Shown here in pieces: positions 44,389-55,127 of a stretch of DNA of 64,000 bases. Position 1 is the stretch's first letter. Every line of letters begins with the position of its first letter. A program made the position numbers and the translations under genes. Location of the stretch: contig CM035318.1 in the NCBI GenBank assembly GCA_000497125.2, positions 864,001-928,000 of the forward strand, read 5' to 3'. The notes beneath the pieces were generated by a model. The model saw nothing but the letters and a program-made list of their open reading frames with translations, did not search any database and was not told the origin of the DNA. This DNA is from Spironucleus salmonicida. Taxonomy: Eukaryota; Fornicata; Diplomonadida; Hexamitidae.

Positions 44389-45066
44389 ATGCGATACTGC
44401 ATAAAAATGGGCAGGACACCGCCAGTCGCACACCAGGCCTTCGACGAGGCGTTCCTGCGGGTTCTCCGCACAAGAGTTCCAGACCTTCCGCAGAACGCAT
44501 CTCCCCGCGATGCTATTGCGCTATTCCACAGCCTGTCTAAGCAGGATCGTCAGGGGTTCTGGCCGGCACTGAACAAGATCCTAGGGGTCACCGGGGACTG
44601 GTCCACCAAGCACTTCTCAAACTGCTATCAGAAGCATGCATACTCAGGGGACATCAAGCGCTACCATAAGGTACTCATCGACTGCATTGCCTAGGCGTAC
44701 CACGAGGAGGGGCCAGACGTGGACTAGAAGACTCTTCGCGAGAGCTGCAAGAAGCTGGTGGAAGGAAAGGACATCTTCCCCATCGCCGTCGACAACCTTG
44801 TGTACCACGTGGTTAAGGGGCTCCGGAGCGGCGAGCGGCAGCTAGCTAACCGGGTGCCAGATCCCAAGGACACAATTGTTCTGAAGCCACTCTTCAGCAA
44901 CCCTCCCGAGGCCTAGCACGCGCATTAGCCTGCCTATTACGGCATGAACGATCCTATAATTAACCAGGCGATTGCCTCGCTGGAAATGTTCCAGGCAAAC
45001 CTCGCCAACTCCAACCTCCCGAGCCTGAATCTCTTCAGCGCCAACTACAGCGGCGCCTTCTGGTGA
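44389..45066 (+). CDS. Conserved hypothetical protein, 225 aa (copy B)
   Basis: Mirror of 27977-28654 with a few changes (Leu for Pro at KTLRE; PPEA for HPQT). Codon 44926-44928 is TAG where copy A has CAG in the same position, direct support for TAG=Gln. Confidence 0.68.
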
Positions 45067-45078
45067 TGGTGTATTGCC

Positions 45079-46158
45079 TCACAGCACATGCTCTAGCTGG
45101 CTCAGGTTCTCCGTGACGCTGTGGGGCGTGCTGACTATCAGGCCATGGTGGTCGTCGTGCGGCTGCTCTACGTCCTCCTTCGGCCGCACGTACGACAGGG
45201 TCTGCACGTAGGAGACCCGGTCGATCCAGTTCAGCGTGCTGGCCACGTACAGGCTGTCGGTCTTGGGGAGCTCCTGCGAGATGACCTTCTGGAAGAAGTA
45301 GGGGAAGAACACGCCGTGGTACACCAGCATCACCAGGAACCCGATGATGATGCCGTACCCGTAGCAGATCAGGATGTACACGGGCAGGTACTTCTTGTTC
45401 ACCAGCACCTTCTGCTGCTGCCTCTTCACCAGCCGGTGGTTGGCGAGCGTGAACCCGAAGTTCAGGAACGACTGGTAGTAGATCGCGCGGTACTGGGCCA
45501 GCTCGGCCGAGGCGTCGGAGAGCATCGCCAGCTCCTGGAATATTATCGTGTGCAGGCAGAGCAGCACGGAGAAGATCACCAGCCGGTTCGGGGTCGTCAG
45601 GAACTCGGTGGGCATGAACCGGAGGATGTGGTGCCGGTAAAACCCGATGTAGATCGTGGTCCGGGCGAGTGAGAGCGGGATGGAGTCGTTGATGACGTAG
45701 TACAGCAGCCAGCTAATCAGGTACCAGAAGATGATCTTGTACGGGTATGGGTGGTGGATCACCTGATGGTCGAAGAAGAACAGCGACATCATGACGGTGA
45801 TCGTGAACCAGTACCTGTGCAGGATGATGATGTCCGTCTGCCCTGGGAAGTAGCGCAAGACGAAGAAGGACTCCGCCGCAAAGAGCAGCACCCCGCAGCC
45901 CACGACGAGTGACGACACGATTATGTACTTCACGACGTAGTGGAGCTTCTCCAGGCGCTTTTCTGCCTCCTTGAAGGTGCGCTGGGTCAGCAGCGAGGCG
46001 AGGGTGAGGCTCGAGATTATGTCGCCGTAGAATATTTCGAAGTACCGCGGGCTCATCCCGCAGCACAGGAAGACGGTGCCGAAGACGATGACGGCGATGG
46101 GCAGGGACGCGAGGACGGACAGGAGGCACTTGAGCAGCTGCAGGGCAAACTCGTTCAT
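45079..46158 (-). CDS. Polytopic membrane protein, 359 aa (copy B)
   Basis: Same 359-aa protein as 26885-27964. Convergent with the 225-aa gene, 12-bp gap. Confidence 0.7.
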   Translation of the reverse strand: MNEFALQLLKCLLSVLASLPIAVIVFGTVFLCCGMSPRYFEIFYGDIISSLTLASLLTQRTFKEAEKRLEKLHYVVKYIIVSSLVVGCGVLLFAAESFFVLRYFPGQTDIIILHRYWFTITVMMSLFFFDHQVIHHPYPYKIIFWYLISWLLYYVINDSIPLSLARTTIYIGFYRHHILRFMPTEFLTTPNRLVIFSVLLCLHTIIFQELAMLSDASAELAQYRAIYYQSFLNFGFTLANHRLVKRQQQKVLVNKKYLPVYILICYGYGIIIGFLVMLVYHGVFFPYFFQKVISQELPKTDSLYVASTLNWIDRVSYVQTLSYVRPKEDVEQPHDDHHGLIVSTPHSVTENLSQLEHVL

Positions 46159-46314
46159 TTATTTTGGCGTTACGTAACCTCATTATTATAGTCTATACGC
46201 GCAAATGGCGGCCGTCATAAACTCGCTGCTGCATTCAGCCAGGCATCGCTCTGGGCCGGCGGCCGCCGAGGCAAGTGTAGGGTGGGATTACTAGTATACA
46301 ATACCACATAGTAT

Positions 46315-46830
46315 ATGCTATCCGGCCCGCCCAGGGCTCTGGAGGAGGCAGATGCAGCGGCACCGGGTCCTCTTGCGCCCGCAGCCGTCCCGCACCCAGA
46401 ATGCAAGAGCTGCGGTGTGGAGGCCGGCAGAGCATTTTCGCAATTTGGCATTAGCGACTTTGGACACCCCACTCAGGCCCAGCTGACCTGGCGGAGCAGG
46501 GCGGGCTCGCTGCTCACCATCCCACCCGTACTCAGCGGGCAACGCCGCGAAGACAGTGCCGGCGCACGGGCAGACATAAATTATCCGGCAGCAGCGTCCC
46601 TGCAGCAGTACGGGCAGGCGCCTCCCCACGACTCCGCGCAAGGCCCAATCGCCCCCCGCTGGCGCCGAGTCACTCCGCGGATCGCCAGGATTGCTCCGCG
46701 CACGCAGAAACTCTCTCGCAAATTTGATTTAATTTCAGAAAAACCAACTAATTTACCAATATACTTGTACCCGCACCGATCTGGCCATACTCATATATGC
46801 GCGACTATTCAAAAACTAATGAATATTTGA
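46315..46830 (+). CDS. Possible protein, 171 aa (copy B)
   Basis: Mirror of 26213-26728; frame and length conserved, but the two copies are nearly identical DNA so this is weak evidence of coding. Confidence 0.3.
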   Translation: MLSGPPRALEEADAAAPGPLAPAAVPHPECKSCGVEAGRAFSQFGISDFGHPTQAQLTWRSRAGSLLTIPPVLSGQRREDSAGARADINYPAAASLQQYGQAPPHDSAQGPIAPRWRRVTPRIARIAPRTQKLSRKFDLISEKPTNLPIYLYPHRSGHTHICATIQKLMNI

Positions 46831-46866
46831 TATTATACGGTACTGTCGATAGAATCACTTCCCAGA

Positions 46867-47925
46867 ATGGACAAAATATAGCCCGAGCAGAGGATCTTCA
46901 TCTACAAGCAGGTCTTCAGCGAGACCAGTCTGCCCAAGAAGATCATCGACGACTATATGAAGGCCTCCGCGAAAACCCAGCAGGAGGCCAAAGTTTTCAA
47001 AACCACGATCTACCCCAAAAAGTCGGTCCCCTACCACGAGATAAACTTTAAAAACCTAGACAGGCTCGAGCTGCCGGTGGATATCTACAACCGGTCCCTG
47101 CTGTACACGACGTTCCTGGGCGCGCAGACGCTGCAGACGGCGCGGGACCTGCTCTACCGCGTGAAGCTCCTGCCAATGAACGCCGAGTTCAACCTGGTGC
47201 ACGACAGGGACATCCTGGAGACGCAGTTCCTGGCGAGCAACTACGTCTAGCAGCACTCGATGCTGCTCGCGGACATCGACCGGACCTTCTCCTCGCTCTG
47301 GCTGTTCCAGGCAGGCCAGCTGTTGTTCCATCCACTGAACAACGTGGTGTGCGCCGCCATCCTCCACAACAACTTCTACGTGCAGGGGCTGTCGCTTCTA
47401 ACCGCTGTGCTGTTACTGAGCGCGGACACGGAGGAGCAGGCGCTGGCGCTGGTCTTGCACTACTGCGGGTCCAGGGTGTTCCGGGATTTCCAGTCGTTTG
47501 CGGAGCAGACCATCAAGACGTACTCCATTTGCATTTTCAAGGCGGTCATCCGCCTGTTCGAGGACCAGGGCGAGCCCTTGCACGTCATCCAGGAGCGACT
47601 GTCGCAGAGCGTCTATCATCTGGTGGACTGCGCGCTCAGCGGACTGATCTTCACGGGCTTCGCCAAGAAAGGAATTAAATTCTCACTGAGAATCTTAGAC
47701 GTGGTCATGGCGAGCACCAATTTAGACCAGACATTGCTCGAAGTGCTGATTGCGTACGCCTATGAGTCGAGCTGCGAAATATTGGAGAACGGCGATGAGG
47801 GCGTCGTGTAGATGATGAAACAAGGCGGCGGGGATCCAGCCAGGATTATACAGACCGCGAAGCGCATTAAGGGGAAATTTACGGCCGAGATCAACAACCT
47901 GTTCGTGCTGCTGGAGATGGTCTGA
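46867..47925 (+). CDS. Conserved hypothetical protein, 352 aa (copy B)
   Basis: Intact copy; TATTATACGGTAC at 46831-46843. It differs from copy A at, for example, Ser for Thr in LLLSADTEEQ. It lies in both IR-C and IR-E. Confidence 0.7.
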
Positions 47926-47927
47926 GG

Positions 47928-48056
47928 TCACAACCAGTTCAGCAGGCGGTCCCGGAGCACCAGGTAATTCTTGATATTGTCCGTCCTGTTCATCTGTATT
48001 TGCATGTTGTCAATCATGCTTTACGATGGACGATACGCCAGCGTAATTGAACGCAT
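47928..48056 (-). CDS. Small ORF, 42 aa (copy B)
   Basis: Mirror of 51688-51816 with one silent change. Its stop is 2 bp from the stop of the convergent 352-aa gene. Sequence MRSITLAYRPSQ, then a basic helix (DNIKNYLVLRDRLLNWL). Possibly a very small subunit; not recognised. Confidence 0.42.
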
Positions 48057-48113
48057 TTTAAGGATGCGGTAGTATGATAAATAATATTATTTCTATATAG
48101 TAAGGTCACTTAG

Positions 48114-48527
48114 TCATAAGCTAGTTTCTGGAGTCATGCTTTGCTGTAAATTCTTTAATTTAAAGTAGCTATCTCGATAACTAACGTCATCAAAATACAC
48201 TTTATAGTCCAGCATGATAAGTATCTTATTTTCTTCTACCTTCACCTGATGGGGGTCCTTAACGAATTTATAAAGTCGTGATGGCGCATCAACAATCATC
48301 TTGTTGGTTAAGGATAATACCGCAGTAATTGTTGACTCGTAGTCGTCAATTTGGTGATTGCTCTCAAAAATCCGAACAAACAATGGAAGGCAGCAAACTA
48401 ATGACTCTGGCACCAAGCCACCATGGATAAGAAGGCCGTATACCAAGTCATAAATATCTTTGAGCGGGATATCATCAAAGTACATGTGTAGAAACAATGC
48501 GATGTTGCGAGTGGTTATATGATTCAT
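48114..48527 (-). CDS. Possible cyclin-like protein, 137 aa (copy 1)
   Basis: Helical protein MNHITTRNIALFL. The stretch PLKDIYDLVYGLLIHGGL followed by LFVRIFESN and TAVLSLTNKMIVDAP resembles a PHO80/cyclin-box helix arrangement (YL.RI, then ASK..DD). The match is weak. No TAR codons. Confidence 0.4.
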   Translation of the reverse strand: MNHITTRNIALFLHMYFDDIPLKDIYDLVYGLLIHGGLVPESLVCCLPLFVRIFESNHQIDDYESTITAVLSLTNKMIVDAPSRLYKFVKDPHQVKVEENKILIMLDYKVYFDDVSYRDSYFKLKNLQQSMTPETSL

Positions 48528-48635
48528 ACTATAAAGTGATTTTCTAATAAAACCATTAATAACATATATTATTTCGCAATTATTTTTAGTAGATTTTATA
48601 ATACAAGAAACTATTGAGTGTTAATGATAACAAGT

Positions 48636-49913
48636 TCAGTCTCTTTCACCTCTGATATTTTGCATTGTAAAGGCATCTTCTACGTCTCTTTGCGTCAAAT
48701 TTTTTCCAAGTAGATACGAAAGTTTCGCATATGCTGCTTCTGATGTCATGCCCTACGATGATTTAGCGCCTGCTTTCTTCAGCTAACTCGAGGCATTATA
48801 CGAGCCGAGTTTAATTTCGCTAGTATGAGCTTGCGATACCAATCCAATTACACAGCCTGCCTTGTGTAATTCCCCTAGTTTTTCGCAGAATTAGTCCGAA
48901 CCACCATTTCCTTCGCCGAACACTTGTAGAATTATACCCTTGCATGACTAGTAATTTTCTAAAACTTAAGGCTCGAGCCCTGGGACTAAGTGGATTACTC
49001 CTATAGAATCACAAATATCCGCAACTTTAAAATCGCCTGCTCCATAATCCGGCTCTTAAAAGTTTCTCACCAAATCACGTCTATAGTTAAGCGTTATGCC
49101 AAACTCAGCCAAAGGTTGCATTTAGGTAGAGTCAAATGCATCTAAGGACCATGACGAAAACTTTTAACTTCTATTTCCACGCATAAGCTTATTATTTATA
49201 AATACTGTTACCTCAGGAATTTACAGCTAAGAAGCACAAATAATAGATCCTGCTAAGTTAAAGTATCCATCAGAGTAAGGAGATGATAAAGGTAGTTACG
49301 ATGCGGTCAAAACTACATGCTTCTATAAATTCTCAAACATGAACGAAAGCGCGGATGCAGTATACGCTAAAGTATCAGTTCCATGAACAATGACAAAGCC
49401 TTTGAAGATTTCGTAGATCTCAAGGACTGAAAGGGCTATTTTCCTCCAATCTTCTGGTGTCATGATAGAAGAATCAATAGGAGGGGGTAATGAATATAAC
49501 ATATAAGATGGCATATCTTTATGGATAAAAATAGGATTAGTTTAGAGTACCGATAATAAATAGTTTGGATCTGGACTCAATTGTCCCTATGCATCTTTCA
49601 CCATACCAATAGTTCCACCAGTATAAATAATAGCGATAGCCTTAGATGGTTTTTCGGGTAGTTTAGTGATTGGTTTGAGTAATTTTTCATGAATATTTTA
49701 ACAGGTTTATTTAGGGGATTCAAATTATTGTTATATTTTGTCAGATAATGATTTTGTACCGTATAAAGGGATACCTTCTACATTTGGCAATGTGGATGGT
49801 GGAGACTTTAGTAACTTGTCTTTAATGATTGTATGTTATTAAATTGAATTTACTTGCACCTGATTTAACCGCGGTTTAATAATATTTTAATGAGCTTATT
49901 AATTCTTGCTCAT
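48636..49913 (-). CDS. L-asparaginase type I, long form, 425 aa
   Basis: It hydrolyses asparagine to aspartate and ammonia. The catalytic region is the same as in the 50032 gene ([40 protein letters not shown]). With UAR=Gln the frame continues past the palindrome edge to ATG 49911-49913, giving an extra 70 or so polar residues ([17 protein letters not shown]) before [10 protein letters not shown]. The extension lacks a signal peptide. Confidence 0.82.
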
Positions 49914-50031
49914 TTAAGTATTGCTTATGATGCTACAAGAGATATAGTTTAATATAATATATCTGGTGAAAAAATGTATATATAATTATTATGAATACTA
50001 ATATAATAATTTAATTCAGAATCACAAATAA

Positions 50032-51108
50032 ATGAACTACTAACAAAGTTTATACGAAAAATTACTCAAACCAATCACTAAACTACCCGAAAAACCATCT
50101 AAGGCTATCGCTATTATTTATACTGGTGGAACTATTGGTATGGTGAAAGATGCATAGGGACAATTGAGTCCAGATCCAAACTATTTATTATCGGTACTCT
50201 AAACTAATCCTATTTTTATCCATAAAGATATGCCATCTTATATGTTATATTCATTACCCCCTCCTATTGATTCTTCTATCATGACACCAGAAGATTGGAG
50301 GAAAATAGCCCTTTCAGTCCTTGAGATCTACGAAATCTTCAAAGGCTTTGTCATTGTTCATGGAACTGATACTTTAGCGTATACTGCATCCGCGCTTTCG
50401 TTCATGTTTGAGAATTTATAGAAGCATGTAGTTTTGACCGCATCGTAACTACCTTTATCATCTCCTTACTCTGATGGATACTTTAACTTAGCAGGATCTA
50501 TTATTTGTGCTTCTTAGCTGTAAATTCCTGAGGTAACAGTATTTATAAATAATAAGCTTATGCGTGGAAATAGAAGTTAAAAGTTTTCGTCATGGTCCTT
50601 AGATGCATTTGACTCTACCTAAATGCAACCTTTGGCTGAGTTTGGCATAACGCTTAACTATAGACGTGATTTGGTGAGAAACTTTTAAGAGCCGGATTAT
50701 GGAGCAGGCGATTTTAAAGTTGCGGATATTTGTGATTCTATAGGAGTAATCCACTTAGTCCCAGGGCTCGAGCCTTAAGTTTTAGAAAATTACTAGTCAT
50801 GCAAGGGTATAATTCTACAAGTGTTCGGCGAAGGAAATGGTGGTTCGGACTAATTCTGCGAAAAACTAGGGGAATTACACAAGGCAGGCTGTGTAATTGG
50901 ATTGGTATCGCAAGCTCATACTAGCGAAATTAAACTCGGCTCGTATAATGCCTCGAGTTAGCTGAAGAAAGCAGGCGCTAAATCATCGTAGGGCATGACA
51001 TCAGAAGCAGCATATGCGAAACTTTCGTATCTACTTGGAAAAAATTTGACGCAAAGAGACGTAGAAGATGCCTTTACAATGCAAAATATCAGAGGTGAAA
51101 GAGACTGA
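50032..51108 (+). CDS. L-asparaginase type I, short form, 358 aa
   Basis: Cytoplasmic-type asparaginase. First catalytic Thr in IYTGGTIGM (about residue 31-35), second in [10 protein letters not shown] (Thr-Asp), Lys/Asp context [26 protein letters not shown], and [14 protein letters not shown]. Length is typical of type I (about 340). More than fifteen TAA/TAG codons read as Gln. N-terminus [14 protein letters not shown] differs from the mirror gene, which lies head to head 118 bp away. Confidence 0.87.
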
Positions 51109-51216
51109 ACTTGTTATCATTAACACTCAATAGTTTCTTGTATTATAAAATCTACTAAAAATAATTGCGAAATAATATATGTTATTAATGGTTTTATTAG
51201 AAAATCACTTTATAGT

Positions 51217-51630
51217 ATGAATCATATAACCACTCGCAACATCGCATTGTTTCTACACATGTACTTTGATGATATCCCGCTCAAAGATATTTATGACTTG
51301 GTATACGGCCTTCTTATCCATGGTGGCTTGGTGCCAGAGTCATTAGTTTGCTGCCTTCCATTGTTTGTTCGGATTTTTGAGAGCAATCACCAAATTGACG
51401 ACTACGAGTCAACAATTACTGCGGTATTATCCTTAACCAACAAGATGATTGTTGATGCGCCATCACGACTTTATAAATTCGTTAAGGACCCCCATCAGGT
51501 GAAGGTAGAAGAAAATAAGATACTTATCATGCTGGACTATAAAGTGTATTTTGATGACGTTAGTTATCGAGATAGCTACTTTAAATTAAAGAATTTACAG
51601 CAAAGCATGACTCCAGAAACTAGCTTATGA
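51217..51630 (+). CDS. Possible cyclin-like protein, 137 aa (copy 2)
   Basis: Mirror copy with the same 137-aa sequence as 48114-48527. Confidence 0.4.
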   Translation: MNHITTRNIALFLHMYFDDIPLKDIYDLVYGLLIHGGLVPESLVCCLPLFVRIFESNHQIDDYESTITAVLSLTNKMIVDAPSRLYKFVKDPHQVKVEENKILIMLDYKVYFDDVSYRDSYFKLKNLQQSMTPETSL

Positions 51631-51687
51631 CTAAGTGACCTTACTATATAGAAATAATATTATTTATCATACTACCGCATCCTTAAA

Positions 51688-51816
51688 ATGCGTTCAATTA
51701 CACTGGCGTATCGTCCATCGTAAAGCATGATTGACAACATGCAAATACAGATGAACAGGACGGACAATATCAAGAATTACCTGGTGCTCCGGGACCGCCT
51801 GCTGAACTGGTTGTGA
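51688..51816 (+). CDS. Small ORF, 42 aa (copy C)
   Basis: ATG 51688 to TGA 51814-51816, with one TAA as Gln. Preservation in both arms with a silent difference hints at coding but proves little. Confidence 0.42.
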
Positions 51817-51818
51817 CC

Positions 51819-52685
51819 TCAGACCATCTCCAGCAGCACGAACAGGTTGTTGATCTCGGCCGTAAATTTCCCCTTAATGCGCTTCGCGGTCTGTATAATC
51901 CTGGCTGGATCCCCGCCGCCTTGTTTCATCATCTACACGACGCCCTCATCGCCGTTCTCCAATATTTCGCAGCTCGACTCATAGGCGTACGCAATCAGCA
52001 CTTCGAGCAATGTCTGGTCTAAATTGGTGCTCGCCATGACCACGTCTAAGATTCTCAGTGAGAATTTAATTCCTTTCTTGGCGAAGCCCGTGAAGATCAG
52101 TCCGCTGAGCGCGCAGTCCACCAGATGATAGACGCTCTGCGACAGTCGCTCCTGGATGACGTGCAAGGGCTCGCCCTGGTCCTCGAACAGGCGGATGACC
52201 GCCTTGAAAATGCAAATGGAGTACGTCTTGATGGTCTGCTCCGCAAACGACTGGAAATCCCGGAACACCCTGGACCCGCAGTAGTGCAAGACCAGCGCCA
52301 GCGCCTGCTCCTCCGTGTCCGCGCTCAGTAACAGCACAGCGGTTAGAAGCGACAGCCCCTGCACGTAGAAGTTGTTGTGGAGGATGGCGGCGCACACCAC
52401 GTTGTTCAGTGGATGGAACAACAGCTGGCCTGCCTGGAACAGCCAGAGCGAGGAGAAGGTCCGGTCGATGTCCGCGAGCAGCATCGAGTGCTGCTAGACG
52501 TAGTTGCTCGCCAGGAACTGCGTCTCCAGGATGTCCCTGTCGTGCACCAGGTTGAACTCGGCGTTCATTGGCAGGAGCTTCACGCGGTAGAGCAGGTCCC
52601 GCGCCGTCTGCAGCGTCTGCGCGCCCAGGAACGTCGTGTACAGCAGATATTTCGTATAGTTTTCGTTATTATTTATAAGGATCAT
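51819..52685 (-). pseudogene. 5'-truncated 352-aa protein gene (copy C)
   Basis: Homology to copies A/B stops at 52646, losing about the first 83 residues. An AT-rich upstream frame is open and supplies ATG 52683-52685, giving 13 new residues before LLYTTFLGAQ. It could be a fused functional gene, but no promoter or homology supports that. Confidence 0.6.
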
Positions 52686-53067
52686 TAATTTAATAATATA
52701 CACAATGCCTATATATCGAAATTACGCTTCGATTAATCCATTGATGCATATTATATACAGAATTGAAAAAATTATTGTTTTATTAAATTTTACAATAGTA
52801 TATTATACAATAATTAAGGAATTAGATTGAATGCTAGTCATTACACTATATTGTTAGTAAACATAGGTGTTTCCAACAGCATTAAAAATAGTGACTGTAA
52901 CAAATCTTACTAACTGTCATTTTCAACCAGACGAAATACTTACTTATAATCTATCATTTTAAGTATCAAATGTATCCTTCGTTTACACATAAATACTAAA
53001 TATAGTAAACAACATCTCTACTATCACGATCGAACCACGATCTTCAGAGGAACAAAAAGCATTCGAT
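52686..53067. other. AT-rich spacer
   Basis: No supported gene; the frame of the gene at 53068 stays open upstream for over 40 codons without an ATG. Confidence 0.4.
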
Positions 53068-53361
53068 ATGTTCCTGACAACCTATGCCCAGTTTATCAGC
53101 AACGTTACGAATTTTCACCGGTATGATGTGGTAATAATTAAATGGAACGAGGACCTTATTGTTATTGATTAAAAAATTAACTATAAGATCCTATTTTACT
53201 CTATAATTTGTTTATTCTTAACTTTCGCAATGATTGCTACAATTCTGATTATTAAAAAGGTTAAAAGTGATAGGTAAGAGCTACAATCGCAGATAGAGCA
53301 AGATACATTACAGTTTAAGAAAAAGTTAATCCCTACTGCTTCATTTTACTACGTTAAGTGA
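53068..53361 (+). CDS. Small membrane protein, about 97 aa
   Basis: One strong membrane helix (about 43-66, ILFYSIICLFLTFAMIATIL), then a basic stop-transfer and coiled tail (KKVKSDRQELQSQ). Tail or type II anchoring is likely. The start may lie upstream since the frame is open there. Not recognised. Confidence 0.5.
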
Positions 53362-53492
53362 TACTTTTCCATTTTTATATTGATTTTTACTTTAAATAAA
53401 ATATATTGGATTAAGTTTATATATTGGATCAATCATAGTAATGTTGAGTCATATTTATACTATATATTATATATTATTAACCATTTCTGAAA

Positions 53493-54074
53493 ATGACAGT
53501 TTCCTACACTGTATTCACAATGGCTCTTAAATTAGCGTTATAGGAATTCCATAGTATTTATGCATTATAATATCAACTACCTCCTCTACCCTTTGAACCG
53601 TTCCAATATTACAACTACATCATTAATAGTGATCTCCTCAAAAAAGGCTTTTTAAGCTATCTGCGGGTACACGTTTGCGAGGTTTACCGCCTCAGAGAAG
53701 ATACTATGCCATTAAAAATGGAGGAACGTTCTTTCAATCGAATTTATAAATAAACTGTTTTAGGGATTTAATAAAGTAAGCGAAAAGAATCTGGCACCAA
53801 ATTAGCTACATATGAAAATTATTTAATTTAAGATACAAATTATGATAATACTCGATTTTTGAATAAATTTAAGGAAGAAATGTTGAAGATACAGGCGTGT
53901 TGGGTGCCGTATTAAGTACCTAATAAGCCAGAAATAGTTCTAGTATAAAAAATGGAAAAATTTTAATTTCCGAAGTATTTATTGGAATAAATTGCAATTT
54001 TGACACTAGACGATAATGTTTAGAGCAAGCAACAAAATGGTGCATATAAAAATGCATAAAATAGTGTGAAGTGA
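53493..54074 (+). CDS. Hypothetical protein, 193 aa
   Basis: Intact with many TAR codons. An N-terminal aromatic-rich half (LPPLPFEPFQYYNYI, SYLRVHVCEVYRL) and a charged C-terminal half (KFKEEMLKIQACWVPYQVP). TATATTATATATTATT lies 20-40 bp upstream. Tail-to-tail with the ZNRD2-like gene, 9-bp gap. Not recognised. Confidence 0.6.
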
Positions 54075-54083
54075 GTAATAATT

Positions 54084-54695
54084 TCACATCATTTCGATTT
54101 TCTCAACCACCTCAAATACTCCTTTGATCGCTGATGTAAGCAAAATAATTTAGTTAATATCCTCCTCATCAATGAGTTTTTCTGATAAAATATTAATTTT
54201 TAATTTTAATAAATCTAAAATACTTTCATCTTGATTACTAGATACATTTAAAGTAGGTAAATTTTCATCATTTATAAATTTATTTTATACACCTTTAATG
54301 CTCTATTCAACACGTCTTTTCGCATCTTACACTAATTTATCAACATTTACCACTTATTATTTTACTGCTGGTACATCCCCTTTATATCCACAAGCTCCAC
54401 AAGTAACGAATGATTTATCTGGGGAACGCATAAGTGGTGAATAACAATTTTAGATAGGACACGAATCATTTAGCATACAATACTATTATAAAAGTAATTA
54501 TGACGTGATGTCTTCACGGGGCGCTTATTTTTCATAAACTAGTTTAACATCACAAATAGGGCAATACATAAATTCAGAATCAGGAGAAGATATTATAGGT
54601 TTTTAACACTTAGGACATTTTTATTTAGATGGAGGAACTAACTTCCAGTTAAGGCCCAAATAATAATCAATTGGCTATTTAGCTTCAAAAGTCAT
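54084..54695 (-). CDS. ZNRD2/SSSCA1-like zinc-ribbon protein, 203 aa
   Basis: Two zinc ribbons: CPKC...CPIC (about residues 27-48) and CPIQNCYSPLMRSPDK...CGAC (about 79-101). The second, preceded by QYCMLNDSCP, matches the Auto_anti-p27 (Sjogren/scleroderma autoantigen 1) pattern, in which a CP..C.PLM motif is followed by C..C. The second ribbon begins CPIQNC, with one extra residue between the cysteines. A C-terminal helix follows. Function in the family is poorly known (mitosis, Tankyrase partner in animals). Confidence 0.68.
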
Positions 54696-54833
54696 TACAC
54701 AGAAGTGGAATATTAATAATTATAATATATAGATATATTATATGCTAAAATGAAACTATTTTACAATCATCCATAGCTTAAACCTTCGAATCTTCCCCTT
54801 ATTCAAAGATTACCATTTTACTATTAATAATCA
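54696..54833. promoter_or_regulatory. Divergent promoter region
   Basis: Contains TATAATATATAGATATATTATATGC between two divergent genes. Confidence 0.4.
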
Positions 54834-55127
54834 ATGTATAATGAAAAATTAATATTAAAGAAACAAAATGCTTATATATTAAATAAAAAACCACCTACTA
54901 CTAGCTAAACAGTTATTGAGATAATGAATAAAACATAAATTGATCCAATTCTCTATTAATTTGATGAAGACCTTTAGAAACCAAATAAATTTTCCGAACT
55001 TGAATAACCTGCATTGATATAAACTTATAATAAGTATGATCGTAATAGTTATGATATTGTGCTAAATTATTTGAAAAAAAATAAAAAATCAGTCAGATTT
55101 CCTATTATAAAAAAGATGTCAGAGTGA
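54834..55127 (+). CDS. Hypothetical protein, 97 aa
   Basis: Frame intact with several TAR codons: MYNEKLILKKQNAY to FPIIKKMSE. Tyr/Lys/Asn-rich. Not recognised. Confidence 0.45.

Larger units (their letters stand above)
25047..47996. repeat. Inverted repeat IR-C, arms 25047-28819 and 44240-47996
   Basis: Arms of 3.8 kb match about p + p' = 73043, shifting to 73059 beyond a 16-bp insertion at 28711-28726. Loop 15.4 kb. Arm genes: tail of a 42-aa ORF, 352-aa protein, 171-aa ORF, 359-aa membrane protein, 225-aa protein and the C-terminus of a coiled-coil protein. Copies differ by about one substitution per 100 bp. Confidence 0.93.
47098..52646. repeat. Inverted repeat IR-E (palindrome), arms 47098-49688 and 50056-52646
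   Basis: Arms of 2.59 kb (p + p' = 99744) around a 367-bp asymmetric centre. Content from outside in: 352-aa gene, 42-aa ORF, cyclin-like gene, asparaginase. The centre replaces the asparaginase N-termini. Confidence 0.95.
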
